DNA from: Corythucha ciliata | Taxonomy: Eukaryota; Arthropoda; Insecta; Hemiptera; Tingidae | Direction: 5' to 3' | DNA: 64,000 bases | NCBI GenBank assembly: GCA_038030265.1 | Contig: CM075941.1 | Coordinates: 55,901,952-55,965,951, forward strand | Shown here: positions 44,322 to 55,900 of the stretch, piece after piece | Layout: every line of letters starts with the position of its first letter | Position numbering within the stretch: the stretch's first letter is position 1 | Translations under genes and position numbers: made by a program | Notes under the pieces: model-generated | What the model was told of the DNA's origin: nothing | The model's database searches: none | Seen by the model: only the letters and a program-made list of their open reading frames with translations

Positions 44322-44390
44322 ATGGAAGATACTGCCCGTGTGGGGATCACCACGTGCCTGTCTACATGGGAGCGGCCAACACGTACGACA
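44322..44390 (+). CDS. cac: Cav2 channel, 69-nt cassette exon (candidate)
   Basis: Acceptor TTTTTAG and donor GTGAGT enclose exactly 23 codons' worth of sequence, entering and leaving in phase 1. It can therefore be included or skipped between 34616 and 44589 without a frame change. In that frame it reads GRYCPCGDHHVPVYMGAANT. The same exon is at 1255-1323. No known homologue was recalled for this peptide. Confidence 0.6.
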
Positions 44391-44588
44391 GTGAGTATCC
44401 CCAAATGATTCCTTCCTTTCTTTCCTCACTCTCTTTTATTGCTCTCTATCTCTCTCTCTCTCTCCGTCTGGAAAACATTTTTTAGCTTTTACTGGGTTCG
44501 AAAATTATTTTTTTTCTTTTGAAGACAAAAGGGCGGCATTTGTACTCGTCAAGTAATTTAGGATTCTCGTTTGATTTTCGTATTGTAG

Positions 44589-45227
44589 GGTCGTGGTCGG
44601 CATCGCCCAGTCCGGCTAGATCACCCAGTCCGACAGGGATCCGTTACCGTCACGACGATCACAGTGGAGGAGGTCATCATCACCGGGGAGGTGGAGGCTA
44701 CGGCACGACCAGACTCGAGCAGCGTTCCGCTCACCATCGCCGCGCCCGCATCCTCATCACCGACACACACAGCACAGCTATCCCGTGAGTATTTGAGGGT
44801 ACTAGTGACGAATCTCTTCATTTGTGTTCGATATGTTTATTTATTTTTATTTTTTAGGTTCTAGTAACCCGTCGAGGGCAGGGTCGACGCCTACCACCGA
44901 CACCGACCAAACCGAGCACGCTTCAATTAACACCGGCGGCGATCAATTTCCCAAAATTGAACGCATCGCCAACGCGGAGCAACTACCCAGGGCCGATGAG
45001 TTTTGAACAGGCCGTCGCCATTGGTTCGCGGTGCACGACATCATTTTTTTAGGATGTGGATGGGGGCCATGATTTTAAAGAGGCTCGGTCTTTATCGGGA
45101 ACAGGCCGTCGCCATTGGTCGCGGTGGTCGACTTCTACCATCCCCCGTGCCGAATGGCTATAAGCCGGCTCAGCCGTCGATTAACGAGAGACACAGCGAC
45201 TCGGATGACGACGACTGGTGCTAGCCT
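44589..45227 (+). pseudogene. cac: Cav2 channel, last exons, downstream copy with frame breaks
   Basis: Exon 44589-44784 is one base shorter than its copy at 1522-1718: one C is missing in the CGTTCC run near 44728. As a result the frame reaches TAG just after the next splice junction. In the last exon (from 44858) a roughly 88-bp insertion after the codons for FEQAVAIG repeats GAACAGGCCGTCGCCATTGG around a segment also found at 45289-45352, and adds a second stop (45050-45052). The DDWC-encoding end (to about 45224) is still present but out of reach. Taken literally, the in-place gene lacks the SH3- and PDZ-binding tail. Consensus errors or allele mixing are possible. Confidence 0.8.
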
Positions 45228-46734
45228 TTGCTCTCAGCCAGCCCGCCACAGGTAAAAAACGCCGGTGCGTAAATTAAAAATGTCGAGCCCACGACATCAT
45301 TTTTTTAGGATGTGGATGGGGGCCATGATTTTAAAGAGGCTCGGTTATCGGGTAATTTTTAAGCTTTTTTTTTCATTTTTGTGCGTGTTTTATTTGTCCT
45401 CCTCCTCACTCGCCACACCATCACACCTCTAGTGAGAAATAAGCAAGGGCTGGCGCGGTTTGTGATTGATCGGCGTGCACGAACTACTGCCACTGACATC
45501 TTATTGACTTCCCCCTCAAGTGCTTTATACAGTGATTGGGTTACTTATTTACTTTTCATTTTTCTGTGATAATATTATAAGACAAATTTTAAGCGATTCA
45601 AACCAATTTTGAATGGAAAACAAACAAACAAACTGACGAATAGTAACGAGATCACTTTTATTTTTATTTTTAAAAATTGGTGCTCAGTTCAAACAAATTT
45701 AATGAAGAAAAAAAAAAACAAAACAAAGTTTATTAGCTGTATCCTTTGTGCGCATGCGTGTCTTGGTTACAATCGATTGTCATTTTTGAAATTCCTCCTT
45801 GAAATTCCTCAATTCAGTAGTTAATATGTATACTAACGTGTTTTTTCGCAAATCTTAAATAAAGAACTACATAAAATAATAAATAATCTTAGCCCTATCC
45901 TTTCTCATTAAAAAAAACAAAAAAGCAAAAAAAAAAAAAAAAACAAGCATAAAAAGTCTTCAGTGAACCGAACAAATGAATAAAACTATTCACGTTAAAT
46001 AAGAATTGAAGGAACACAACTTTGTAGGCTATTTATGAATGTAAAATCCGGTTGAAATGACCCCCCCAGACCCATTGAACCAATTTTCTCCCACCCCATC
46101 AGACCCATTGAACCAATTGACCATAACCCGTTTTCTGAGTAGTTCTAGAACAATCTTTCCTCTTTTTTTTTTTTTTTTGGTAATCGTGTACAACTAAGCA
46201 AAGTTGCCTTAATACATGTTGCAAAAAATAATAGTTTGACAAAAAAAAACTCTTTTTAACAAATTATTAAGAAACAAATTCTTAAAAATGAATAAATGAA
46301 ACGACTAATATACATATATGTAACTATTCCGTGACTGTTTGTTAAGAGACTGCAATGTTTACAATCGCTCGTTTAAAAGAAAAAAAATTCGCTCTCTCCC
46401 TCTTTAGAAAACCGACATTTTTGGACAATTTTTAGATCGCGCAGCTTGCCTGTCCACCTTTGAAAAGATTCAAATTGTGTACAAAACTATTTATTTCGTT
46501 GGGCTTCACTATAGGAATATATTGTGTAAAAAAGTAAAAACAAAAATTATAAATATTAAAAAAAATAGTTGAAATATTATGAGAATTTCGAAAAAACTTT
46601 TAATATTACAACCAAAAACAAATTTAAATTGTACATTTCAACGTTTTTGCCAATTCGAAACTCGTTTAAACAATACCTTTTGTAAAGGGTATTTTGTAAA
46701 TATGTATGTGATTGAACGTAATATATAATTATTT

Positions 46735-46766
<32 letters not shown>

Positions 46767-47920
46767 TTCGCTGAGCATAAAAAAAAAAAATATGAAAATT
46801 TTTGTATCGAATTGTAAATAGAGTGCACTTTTGTGCACTGGGCAGTTGTTTTTATTATTAATAAATTTGTTTTTGATTGTTTGAAATAATCAGCTTTTGC
46901 AAGACTGGCACCATAATTCTTCATTCTTTATTAATTAATTTGTTTATTTATTTATTTAATTTTGAATACTTTTGAAATAATTGTTTTTCTCGATTTAAAA
47001 AAACAAAAACAGGCAATTATGTTGCCACTGCCATACTGGAAGGACCTAAATAAAATTTAAAACAAAAAAATAATAATTGATAAACGAAATTGTATTATAG
47101 CGGCAGCGATTGTTTTCTATTAAGAGAAACATATTGGTGTTGAAGTGGGGACGAATGACAAAAAAAAAAATTAAAAAATTTTAAAAAACAAACAAAAACA
47201 GGCCAATTTAGTGCCTAGGCGCAAAGAAAGAATGTAAATAGCCTTTTATTGAATATAACTAAAATATAGAAAAAAAGACACTGTAAATAAATCGCATGTT
47301 GAATTATGGAATCAGTCTTTCTTCGATTTTTAAAATAACTCTTTTTGAAAAAAAGAGACTAAAAATCTCGCTGTTTATTCGATCCCCCCCTCCAACCCCA
47401 CCACCAATCTAATTTTTTTAGCCAACCCACCCGCACACACCTCCGAAAGGGGCCGGGAAGCCCGAGGCGTTTTCGGGAAGGAAGGGGAATGGATGAGGGG
47501 AGGGTGACTCTAGTCTGTTTTCCAGCAGGGAATTAAGTACACAAACAAAAGATTCGGTATTGTAAATTTGTTGTATTTTCCACGGAAAAACGATTTTGTT
47601 TGTTTTATGCGATTGATTTTTTCGTGGAAGAGCTTTAACAAAATATGAAAAAAAAAAAAACTTTTAACAAAATAACAAAAAAAAACGGTCGTTTTTTGAA
47701 GAGTATAACAAATTGTTAAATTCCTTTGTACCTATAATGCTTGTTAAACGTCATTAAAACTAATAATATTGTAAGTAAAAAACCAAATCTATATATTATT
47801 TTTAATATTCTGGAAAAATAGGATTTTGTTTTGTAGCGAGTTTCTTTTTGTCATTCGATGATTCTTACAAATACATTTTCTTTCATACAAAAAGTATCGA
47901 TGAAATAAAGTTTTATATCA
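45228..47920 (+). other. 3' UTR-like region of the channel gene, copy 2
   Basis: Nearly identical to 2065-4750, with an AATAAA near 47904. It retains TTTTTTTAGGATGTGGAT at 45300-45317, absent from copy 1. That gives an acceptor plus about 43 nt and a GTAATT donor, which could be a small alternative exon. Confidence 0.55.
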
Positions 47921-48156
47921 CAAAAAAGTGATTGATTCCGGGTCACCTTAACGCATCCACCTGAAATGGCGGCTGGACACTTACAAAGGATCTTAAGATC
48001 AAAGGTCAAAACGAATAAACAAAAAACTTATACGGGTCGATTGCATATACACGAAACATCAAGGCCATGACTGGTCCAAACCGACCCAGGCCAACGTCCC
48101 ATCCTTGGTTCGACAGCACAACGCCAGATTCGCTGATATGGGTTGCATAAAACGAC

Positions 48157-48391
48157 CTAGGGATTGTGTTGGAATGCCACCATGCCAAATTTGGTGGAGA
48201 TTGGATGACTCATTGGCGCGGTGGCACTTTTTTCAGAGTACATCACTGAACCGGTGGGGGGGGGGGAAGTACCAGTACTTGAAATAAATTTGATGTTTTG
48301 ACCTCGGTGGCACCTAGGGATTGTGTTGGAATGCCACCATGCCAAATTTGGTGGAGATTGGATGACTCATGGGCGCGGTGGCACTTTTTTT
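48157..48391. repeat. two direct copies of an ~80-bp unit
   Basis: CCTAGGGATTGTGTTGGAAT through GCGCGGTGGCACTTTTTT occurs at 48157-48233 and 48313-48390, separated by a spacer with a G-run. No coding potential. Confidence 0.85.
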
Positions 48392-49218
48392 TTTTGGTCA
48401 GCAGATTAGGAAGTCCCCGCCTTTAGAACTCCTTCTCTGGTGAACTCCAGTGCCTCTATGTCGAACACCGAGACTGCGGGCACAGCCACCACGAACGCAT
48501 TAGTGCACGAGAGAAACTCGAATACAACGAACTAAAAATATTAATCTATTAAGTTCCTTTGGTTTTTCTTCTATGCGCAGCAATTAATTGACTTGACATT
48601 AAGATTATTAGTGCTAACGTTAAAAAGCCGTCCTCGCACTCACTTTCACGTTCATGCGACTCACAACCAAGGCAAAATGGGTCACTTTATGCATCGTAAA
48701 TTACAATATCGGTAGCCTGTCCCCAAATTATAACGCTCTACAAGATTTGTTGCACTTACCTAAGATCCGGAGCATATTTTCCTCTGCCCAACAGTTAAAA
48801 CAAAGTAATTCAAACGTTTGTGACTGGTACTGATGCCTGAGAACTAACACTGAGACTTGCTGCGTCGACATAATTAAGTACGACACACTCCAAACCGTCA
48901 CTCAAATCTTTAAAGTTCTCAGTTACACTTCACAACATGAATTGACACGAACTTTTTAAAGGAAAAGAGAAAGACCCAAGGTGACTAAACTTTCTATAGG
49001 TGCCGCAGATCTTCGGCCATTACTGCCCTTCACCTACGTCACGAGAGCAGTCCCAACCGCCTTTGCGCTGGACCCAGTACATTATTAATTGTTATTGGTG
49101 TAGTATCCTCCAATTATTATTATTCACATGTTTTGGATTGGAAGTTGTACTTTTAAAAAATTATATAAAGGATACACTTTAAAGCTGTCGTTGGTCTTGT
49201 GATCTTTGGGACACTACA
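48392..49218 (+). mobile_element. probable 5' LTR of a second gypsy-like element
   Basis: The segment ends ...GGGACACTACA, followed after TTT by TGGCGCGGTCGGAAG at 49222, which has the form and position of a tRNA primer-binding site. gag begins about 110 bp later. The 5' edge of the LTR and a matching 3' LTR could not be found, so boundaries are approximate. Confidence 0.55.
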
Positions 49219-49221
49219 TTT

Positions 49222-49236
49222 TGGCGCGGTCGGAAG
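49222..49236 (+). promoter_or_regulatory. candidate primer-binding site
   Basis: TGGCGCGGTCGGAAG begins three bases after the CA that would end the LTR. A TGG start just inside the 5' LTR is the usual arrangement for tRNA 3'-end priming. The priming tRNA is not assigned. Confidence 0.5.
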
Positions 49237-49329
49237 GTCTTTTGTGTCACTGTTGGAGGTCGGTGGTCCAACCGGTTGGACAGTGACATTCAAAGACTCA
49301 ATATCAAGGTGTGACTGAAATACTCAGCA

Positions 49330-49940
49330 ATGTCAGAAGCGAACAAACCACCAATGTTCGACCCATATGGAGAGCAAGCATCCGTCGGCCTAGCTTGGGA
49401 AAAATGGATTCGGAGCTTAGAATTATTCTTTGTGGCCGCTGATATTTCCGCTGACGTTCGAAAAAAAGCATTACTTCTCAATCTAGCTGGTCCTGAAGTA
49501 TGTGAAATATTTTACACCCTGCCAGATACGGGTATGACATACTTAGACGCACTTTCTGCTCTGAATAGTCACTTTAGACCACAAAGAAACGTGGAATTTG
49601 AAGTATTTAATTTTCGGTCTGCGAGGCAGGAAGCTGGAGAGACACTTAAGGGTTTCTACATACGTTTACGGCAGCTCAGTGGCAAATGCGAATTTGAAAA
49701 CGCTGAAAAAGAAGTTAAGGCTCAAATTCTAGCTGGTACTAGTTCGGATGAAGTCAAACGGAAAATATTGAGAAAGTCAGGGATGACATTGCAGGATATT
49801 TTACAATATGCAGAGCAAGAAGAGGCTATCAACAATCAAGTTAGTCAGTTAGATCGTTCGTGTTTAAAGATAAGTCGTCCGTTTGAGAAACGTGTAAATG
49901 AATCCAAATTATGCTGTAACTGTGGCTTGACTTGGCCCCA
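49330..49940 (+). pseudogene. second gypsy-like element, gag
   Basis: The frame starts MSEANKPPMFDPYG and includes WEKWIRSLELFFVAADI, LLLNLAGPEVCEIFYTL, FNFRSARQEAGETLKGFYIR and LRQLSGKCEF, all typical of Ty3/gypsy gag capsid. It reaches the beginning of a zinc knuckle (LCCNCGLTWPHD) and then runs into unrelated frame. The second half of the knuckle, protease, RT and RNase H are missing, so gag is joined to a pol fragment by an internal deletion. Confidence 0.85.
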
Positions 49941-50027
49941 TGATTTCATACCCCTGGTCGTTTTAATCCTTCAGATTATTTTTCGAGACACCCTAACAAA
50001 TCTATTACTGATGCAGACGACGAAGAA

Positions 50028-50370
50028 GTGATCAATTTATTGGTAAATGCGACCCTCCCAAAGAACATTTCAAGAGATGAAATCAGGCAAAATGACCCCG
50101 TTCTTGTGAAACTAAAACAAGCTCTAGGTTCTCCTGATCTTTCTCTTTGGGAAGACTCTGACCTCCAAATTTTCAAGCGATTGAAATTCGAATTCAGTAT
50201 CACATCCGATGGCATTGTACTGAGGGGTAATCGAATTGTAATTCCTGTGGAATTACAGAACAGAATTATTAAACTAGCTCATAAAGGACATCAAGGAATC
50301 CATAAAACAAAGGAGTTGCTAAGAAGTAAAGTTTGGTTCCAGAAAATGGACCAGCTAACAATGGACCACC
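50028..50370 (+). pseudogene. second gypsy-like element, integrase N-terminal region
   Basis: The frame reads LVKLKQALGSPDLSLWED, FKRLKFEFSITSDGIVLRG, RIVIPVELQNRIIKLAHKGH and QGIHKTKELLRSKVWF. This is the linker and start of the H2C2 zinc finger that precede the integrase core in gypsy pol. It ends in KMDQL before the CxxC pair and runs into a degenerate repeat array. It cannot encode active integrase. Confidence 0.85.
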
Positions 50371-50379
50371 ACAAATTGT

Positions 50380-50790
50380 CGATTTTGCCATTTTCAGGGA
50401 GGGAATAATCTTTTTTAGGCATTTCCAGGTCACGTGAAGTCATTTTGGCCGTTTTCAGGGCTTCATTAGTCTGTCAAGCCAAAAGCGCGCATTATGGTCA
50501 TATTTGGCTCAAGAATGGCCAGTATCTGATGAATTTTAGCGCACGATTGGTCGATTTAGCTACTTTCGGGCGGTAATCATGATCTTTTTAGGCATTTTCA
50601 GAAGTTCACCAGTCGCCACCAATTTTTAGGGCAAGTGAAGTCCAGTTTTAGCCATTTTCAAAACGCGAATCGACAGTTTTGTATTTTTAGGCGTGAGTTT
50701 AGTTACTTTAGCCGTTTTTATAGTGCAAATAGCTAGTTTTAAATATTTTTAGGCAGTGAAAAGGCTGTCAAACCAGTTTTAGTGAAGCGA
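50380..50790. repeat. degenerate array, TTTTAGCCATTTTCAGG / GAATCGTCAG family
   Basis: Monomers of roughly 40-60 bp with TTTTTAGGCATTTTCAG, GGCGCGAATCG-like and CAGTTTTAGCCATTTT blocks. The same family is at 26000-26135 and 53200-53560. Confidence 0.65.
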
Positions 50791-50839
50791 ACCACACCAT
50801 TTCTCTAGCACCTCTCTTGAGCAAATACTGAATCCGCGT

Positions 50840-51780
50840 CTGTCTTTTTTGGCTAAAATCAGAAAAATGGCAAATTCATGCATGGCTATACTACAATGTT
50901 AAAAATTACGCTAATTCACGGCTAGAACTGAAAAGAAACAATAATCTATATCTATAAAAGTTTTATAAAATTGCTAATGCGGTGGTATAATGTGAAAACC
51001 CGCTAACTTGCGGGTAATATTTAGAAAATAAAATAATCAGCCTGGTCAAAATTAAGAGAAAGGTTAATTTTAAGCCTAAGAATTGAGAAAATGGCTAATT
51101 CGCGGCTAAGAATGGAAAAAATCGCCAATTTACAGCTGAAATTGCGCCAGACGCCAATTTGTGACTGAAATTGAGGAAATTCGCTAATTCACAGGTTTGA
51201 AACGCCACGACACGTCGCCGCTACAATTTAAAAAAAGCGCTAATTCGCGGTTGAAATTGAGAAACATTCTTATTTGCACCAAAAACTGAATATACGCCAA
51301 TTTGCGGATTCTGAAGGCAGCTTTTCAGGCTGACATTGAAAAAAAAAGTTAATTTGTGGCAATAGGTGAAGAAACCGCTAATAATCCCGAGTAAACTGAG
51401 AAAAATCGCTCATGCATTGGGTACATATGGTGAAACAAAAACATCGTAATTCGTGAAAAGTCCCCTATTTTGCGGCTAATATTGAGGAAAACACTAAAGA
51501 AAAACGTTAATTTCCAGCTGAAACTGAGAAAAGTGCTAATCTCCTGGTAAAAAGATTAAAAAATCGGTAATATGCTGCTGAAATTGAGGAAAATGTGGAT
51601 AACTAAGAAACATCGCTCTCAGGATAAAAACGATACTTTGCTGCTAATGTTGAGAAAATGCGCAAATTCATGGCTATGGAAGGGGGTGGGGCAAAACCGC
51701 TAATCTGCGGCTGAAATTGAGAAGAACGATACACTTCGGCCAAAATTGAGAAAAGCGCTAATTTGCGGGTAGATTCCAAA
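50840..51780. repeat. degenerate ~30-bp tandem array
   Basis: A-rich orientation monomers (AAAATTGAGAAAA, CGCTAATTCGCGGC, GAAATTGAGGAAA). 50850-51010 closely parallels 25755-25930 (both contain AAATGGCAAATTCATGCATGG), so this is the same dispersed element. Confidence 0.75.
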
Positions 51781-52030
51781 AATCGCCCTTAACTGAGAGA
51801 TTGAGGCTATGATGAGGCCAGCAAGATGTCCAGATTCCAAGGCGATAGATATAACAGGTGGCGCACCAAGAGCACTTTTCTTGGAACTGAGTAGGACTGC
51901 CTACGTCACTCATAGACCAGAAAGTCTGATTGCCTGACCGTCTGTTAGGTTTTGTAGTTACTTTTCTCTTTCTTAAACGGTGTAAAGGGCCGTTTTTAAG
52001 GGGTAGGCAACCGCCTAGGGGCCACGCCCC
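51781..52030. other. unassigned sequence
   Basis: Unique-looking DNA ending in GGGGTAGGCAACCGCCTAGG GGCCACGCCCCCGG, which resembles a hAT-like terminal region. No gene recognised. Confidence 0.35.
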
Positions 52031-52640
52031 CGGCTTGGAATAAAAATAATTACAAAAAAATCTCAACGGAGAGAAAATCCTGGAAATTGGGGTTTACCAG
52101 AGCTAAAATCCGAATAATTTGGTTTTTGAAGAATTCAGCCCCTTGGCCTACTTGGATTTTCGAACCACGAAAATCAGTGAAATTGGCTTTGAAGGTGCCA
52201 GATCCACAAAAAATGGTATTGAAATATCCAGTCATGTGAAAGTGAAAATGGCGTATTTGAGCCAAGTACCCGAAATGTCTATTTGAAATAGCCAAATCAA
52301 CGAAATTAGGTTGCCAAAGTGGACCAAACCGTGGATTTTAAAAGAAAATAAATCTGGCAAATTCTGGAAATTCGATTTCTGGAAATCTCGTGAAATTGCA
52401 TTTTCGAATGGGAGCAACCTCGCGAAATTGTCCTTTGAAGAAGACGAATTGGCTTATCGGTTAAGCCAAACCCTCGAAATTGATATTTGAAAGACCCAAA
52501 CCCACGGAATTTGTTTATTCAATTGAGACGGATCCCCAAAATTACTATTTTTAAGAGCTAAGTCCAATAAATTCGGTTCTTGAAAGAGGGTACGAAACTT
52601 GAGCGTGCTTGAACTTCGGCTCCAGACAGCGACTATTTGG
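52031..52640. repeat. degenerate ~35-bp array (CGAAATTGG / CCAAATCC family)
   Basis: Monomers alternate a GCCAAATCC- or GAGCCAA-type block with CGAAATTGG and TTTTTGAA. The same family as 29100-29460 and part of 19905-20600. Non-coding. Confidence 0.65.
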
Positions 52641-53200
52641 CCCCAGGAACGACGTGTTTCAATGGAGGCCACTCTTACTGTGCTTGCAGTCTGCCTCCGC
52701 AGTTCGACAATTTTCTACTTTAGACTTTAGATTAAATTGATCGTGTCCCGGCCAATTCCGCGCCCAGCTCCTTCGTTTAAGCCGCTTATTAGGGGCACTT
52801 TTGATGGCTACAGAGCCGACTAGACACCAGACGGGTAATTTTATTGGCCGGACTAGCACAATATTCTGTCCACATAGAAGTGCAAAATACTGTTCAATTT
52901 AATCTGCTAATAATTGCAAAAAAGCCCGTAGTTTCATGAATGAATCGCCTATTTTTTTAATATTATTTATTTTACTGACAAATAGTCTGTTTTGGGGGCT
53001 TTTCAGATCTTTAATTGTAGGTTGTGACTGTCTTGGGGTTGCAGCTTTTTCATCATGAAGGCAAAGAAAAGAAAGGAAGGTCTTCTCCCACTTGTTTTAT
53101 TTGAACTATCATGACCGTGGTTTCGGCAACGCCATTGTTCTCAAACAATTCAACGAATAAATCACTACCGGTGTTGATACTTCCAGGACACGAATCCGTT
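52641..53200. other. unassigned sequence, no gene seen
   Basis: Unique AT-rich DNA without a frame I recognise. It lies between two degenerate arrays. Confidence 0.4.
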
Positions 53201-53560
53201 ATTTTAGTCATTTGCATTTTCAGGGCGCGAATCGTCAGTTTTTGCCATCATTAGAGTGCGTGGAGCCAATTTAGCTGTTTTTAGGAAGTCAAGGCCACGT
53301 CGATTTAGCCATGTTTAGGGCGGGAATCATAAACTTTTAAGGCATTTTCATGGCGCGCTAATCGTGCGTCCAGCAATTTATAGGGCGCGAGAAGTCAGTT
53401 CGGCTCTTTTTAGAGCTGCAATCGCCAGTTTCGCTATTTTTAGGTCGTAAATAGTAAGTTTAGTCATTTTTAAGGCACGAAAATCGTCAGTTTTTTCCAT
53501 GTTTTGCGACTCTAGTCATACCTAGATTTGAAGGATGCGAGTGGCTATCAAGCCATGTTT
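53201..53560. repeat. degenerate array, TTTTAGCCATTTT / GAATCGTCAG family
   Basis: Monomers such as CATTTTCAGGGCGCGAATCG and CAGTTTCGCTATTTTTAGG. Related to 50380-50790. Confidence 0.65.
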
Positions 53561-54200
53561 TATTTCTGAAGCCCCTCCTTTTTCAACAAAACCTGAATCC
53601 GCGTCTGTGTTTAGCATACATTTACAATATCCACCGGCAGTTAGGGGGCCCCCTGACAGTTCGTTGCCTACGGGTCCCGCGAGGGCTAGAAACGGCCCTC
53701 GGTGTTGTCAGATAATTAATTAATTTTTCACTTTATTTACGGTAATCCTCGACACGACCCGAATATCGAGGTAAAAAGTTTGTGTCCTGATCTCAATTTC
53801 GAACACGCAGGGCTTATACTAGCCCATTTAAAGGAAAAATTAGACGAAGTTGAATACATCCTGACAAAATTAACGTTAGCGAAAAATTGCAAATTGTTGG
53901 TATAGAGATGAGCCTTGTTCGAAATCCCGCATGTTTTCCTTCTTAACGAGAAATTGTGGAAATGCTAAATGGAAAATGGGGAATGACTAGCGCAAAGGAG
54001 TAGTCGCGCGATCGTTTTCTTCCTGTAGAGGTCTATGGATGACGTCAATTCCCAACCTCGTCATAGTAGGGGGCAAGAGGGGAGCTGCGCCACCTCTCTA
54101 CATAGCTCTACCATCTTGTCCAGATTCAAGAGTGTGCTGGCTGGGTGGAATGATGACTAAAATGTGAAATTACCCGCCTCCTTTCAACCTTACGAGATTT
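53561..54200. other. unassigned; includes left half of a DNA-element copy hit by a LINE
   Basis: No coding region recognised. From about 54140 (GGTGGAATGATGACTAAAATG) it matches 55903-55965 and continues after the LINE at 55484, which is the host repeat described for the LINE insertion. Confidence 0.5.
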
Positions 54201-54211
54201 CAATCTGATCC

Positions 54212-55473
54212 TTTTTTTTTTTTTTTTTTTTTTTTTGAAACAACACCCACGGGTAGGAGGGTTGCCCCCCCGGCACGGAATCCTAGGTGGATTATTGTGC
54301 CCCCCCCCCTGGGTCTGTGGATCTAGTCCAGGATTCCCTTCCCTCTGACGAGGTTTAGGAGGTCCTCGGCTAGAGTTTCGCCGGTCGGAGCACCCTCGAG
54401 TTGGTCGGCCCCGAAGATGCTAAGCCGGCGGCCCGCGAGCGCCTCACATTCGAACACGATGTGATGGGCGGTCTCGTCTTCTTCCCCACACAGTCTGCAC
54501 ACCGGGGACTCCGTGGTTACCCCGATGCGGTGTAGATGATAACGGAGCTGGCAGAATCCCGTAATAAGGCCTACCGCACCGTTCTAAGGTCTCTCCGGCT
54601 AAGTCGGAGCAATTTGCTCGTAAGCCTCCTGCACGGTCCTTCGACCATGCGCTTACTCTGCTGATGTCCCTCCAGTCTCTGCCAGCGAATAGCCGCCTGG
54701 GCATTAACCCACTTGGCTATCGCCATCCTGAAGGTCGATGGCGGGACGCCGAGCGCCGGCTCCGGGCCAGTGAAGTCTCCATTCGAGCCCTCCCTGGCCA
54801 AGGAGTCCGCCTGCTCGTTCCCGTAGATACCCTTGTGTCCCGGTACCCATTCAAGGCTTACCTTGTTATCCTGGGCCAGCAGACTAAGGCTTTGGCGGCA
54901 GTCCCATACAAGCCCGGAGCTCACTATCGGAGCCGTTAGTGCCTTAATGGCAGCCTGGCTATCCGTGAGGATACGTATATGGGCATTTTGCACGTCCCTA
55001 CGTATATTCTCAGCAGCACAGGCCTTGATTGCGTAGACTTCGGCTTGGAATACCGAGGTGTATACCCCTAGAGGTGTAGACAGCCTCCATTCGGGTTCCA
55101 CCCCGTACACCCCCGCACCAGTCCCGTTATTCGTTTTAGAGCCGTCTTTAAACCACAATCGCTCCTTGTGATTTCTTTTCACTGCCTGCCCCTCACCGTA
55201 CCCAAGGCGGACGGAGAAGGGGGACAGCGTTCACCGAGGGTTTTGGGCATGATGTCCGGCATCATGCCCAGCACTGGGTCCCGAACCGTGACCAGGATCC
55301 CAGTGTGGGTCCTCCTAGAATTAAGGCTCCCACCCCTCCATAAACCACCCCATTTATGCCTTAGGGCCGACATTGCCGCCGTCCCCTTGATGAAGATGTC
55401 AACGGGAGGGAGTCCCGTCAGTATCTCCATCGTTGCAGTAGGAGTGGAGTGCATAGCCCCAGTGACCATTAGG
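54212..55473 (-). mobile_element. 5'-truncated LINE with poly(A) and 11-bp target duplication
   Basis: A 25-base T run at 54212-54236 is the poly(A) tail of a minus-strand insertion. CAATCTGATCC flanks both ends (54201-54211 and 55474-55484). The pre-insertion sequence is still seen at 55953-55965. The coding part runs from the RT C-terminal region (CLMVTGAMHSTPTATMEIL at about 55475) through RNase H to the ORF end at about 54330. Confidence 0.95.
54330..55182 (-). pseudogene. LINE ORF2 C-terminus: RNase H and zinc-knuckle tail
   Basis: The RNase H domain is nearly complete: WFKDGSKTNNGTGAGVYG (first Asp), FQAEVYAIKAC (Glu), RILTDSQAAIKAL (Asp) and WVPGHKGIYGNEQADSLARE (final Asp). A single frame break near 54590 precedes the tail, in which FCQLRYHLHRIGVTTE, CRLCGEEDETAHHIVFEC and a stop (about 54330) are readable. 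An RNase H after RT and a CxxC...H...C tail fit the Jockey/R1/I-like LINE groups. The copy lacks the endonuclease and RT core, so it is inactive. Confidence 0.9.
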
Positions 55474-55739
55474 CAATCTGATCCTTCCCCCCTCCCACAA
55501 GACAAATTCCTACTTACGCCACTGGTTTGGGGTTTTGATCTTTGAAACTTTTGGATACCGTTTTTCTCAAATTTCAAATTGGCAACCCTAAGTTCGAGGA
55601 TATCGCTCGTGTCATAATTGCTTTGAAACTCTTTATTTTTCAGAGAATTTCATGCAAAAACTCCTCCAAAAGCTCCAAGTAAGGCGCGAAATAGTACCTG
55701 CTGAGTTTTCGAAGTAATATTGACTCTGAAGATGGAAAT

Positions 55740-55900
55740 GTAATTGGTAATTGTTAATTACAAATTACTTCGAAAAAGTGCTTTTAATTACAAATTACCA
55801 ATTACAATGGCGTGTTGTTATCAATTACAAATTACCAATTACTAATCGTAATTGAATTACGTAATTCAATTACATGTAATTCAATTACTGCCCAGCCCTG
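55740..55900. repeat. AATTAC-rich simple repeat
   Basis: Many spaced copies of AATTAC and its complement GTAATT, including TAATTACAAATTACCAATTA. It can fold on itself. No coding meaning. Confidence 0.85.

Larger units (their letters stand above)
43078..48156. repeat. segmental duplication, copy 2
   Basis: Partner of 1-4982. It lies downstream of the other channel exons, in the order expected for the gene. Compared with copy 1 it has a 1-nt deletion in the SWSAS exon and an insertion of about 88 bp in the last exon, both absent from copy 1. Confidence 0.95.

Noticed and set aside
48392..49218. Complete LTR boundaries for the second gypsy-like element
   Set aside because: No matching 3' LTR or target duplication could be found downstream of 50370, so only the 3' edge next to the primer site is supported.
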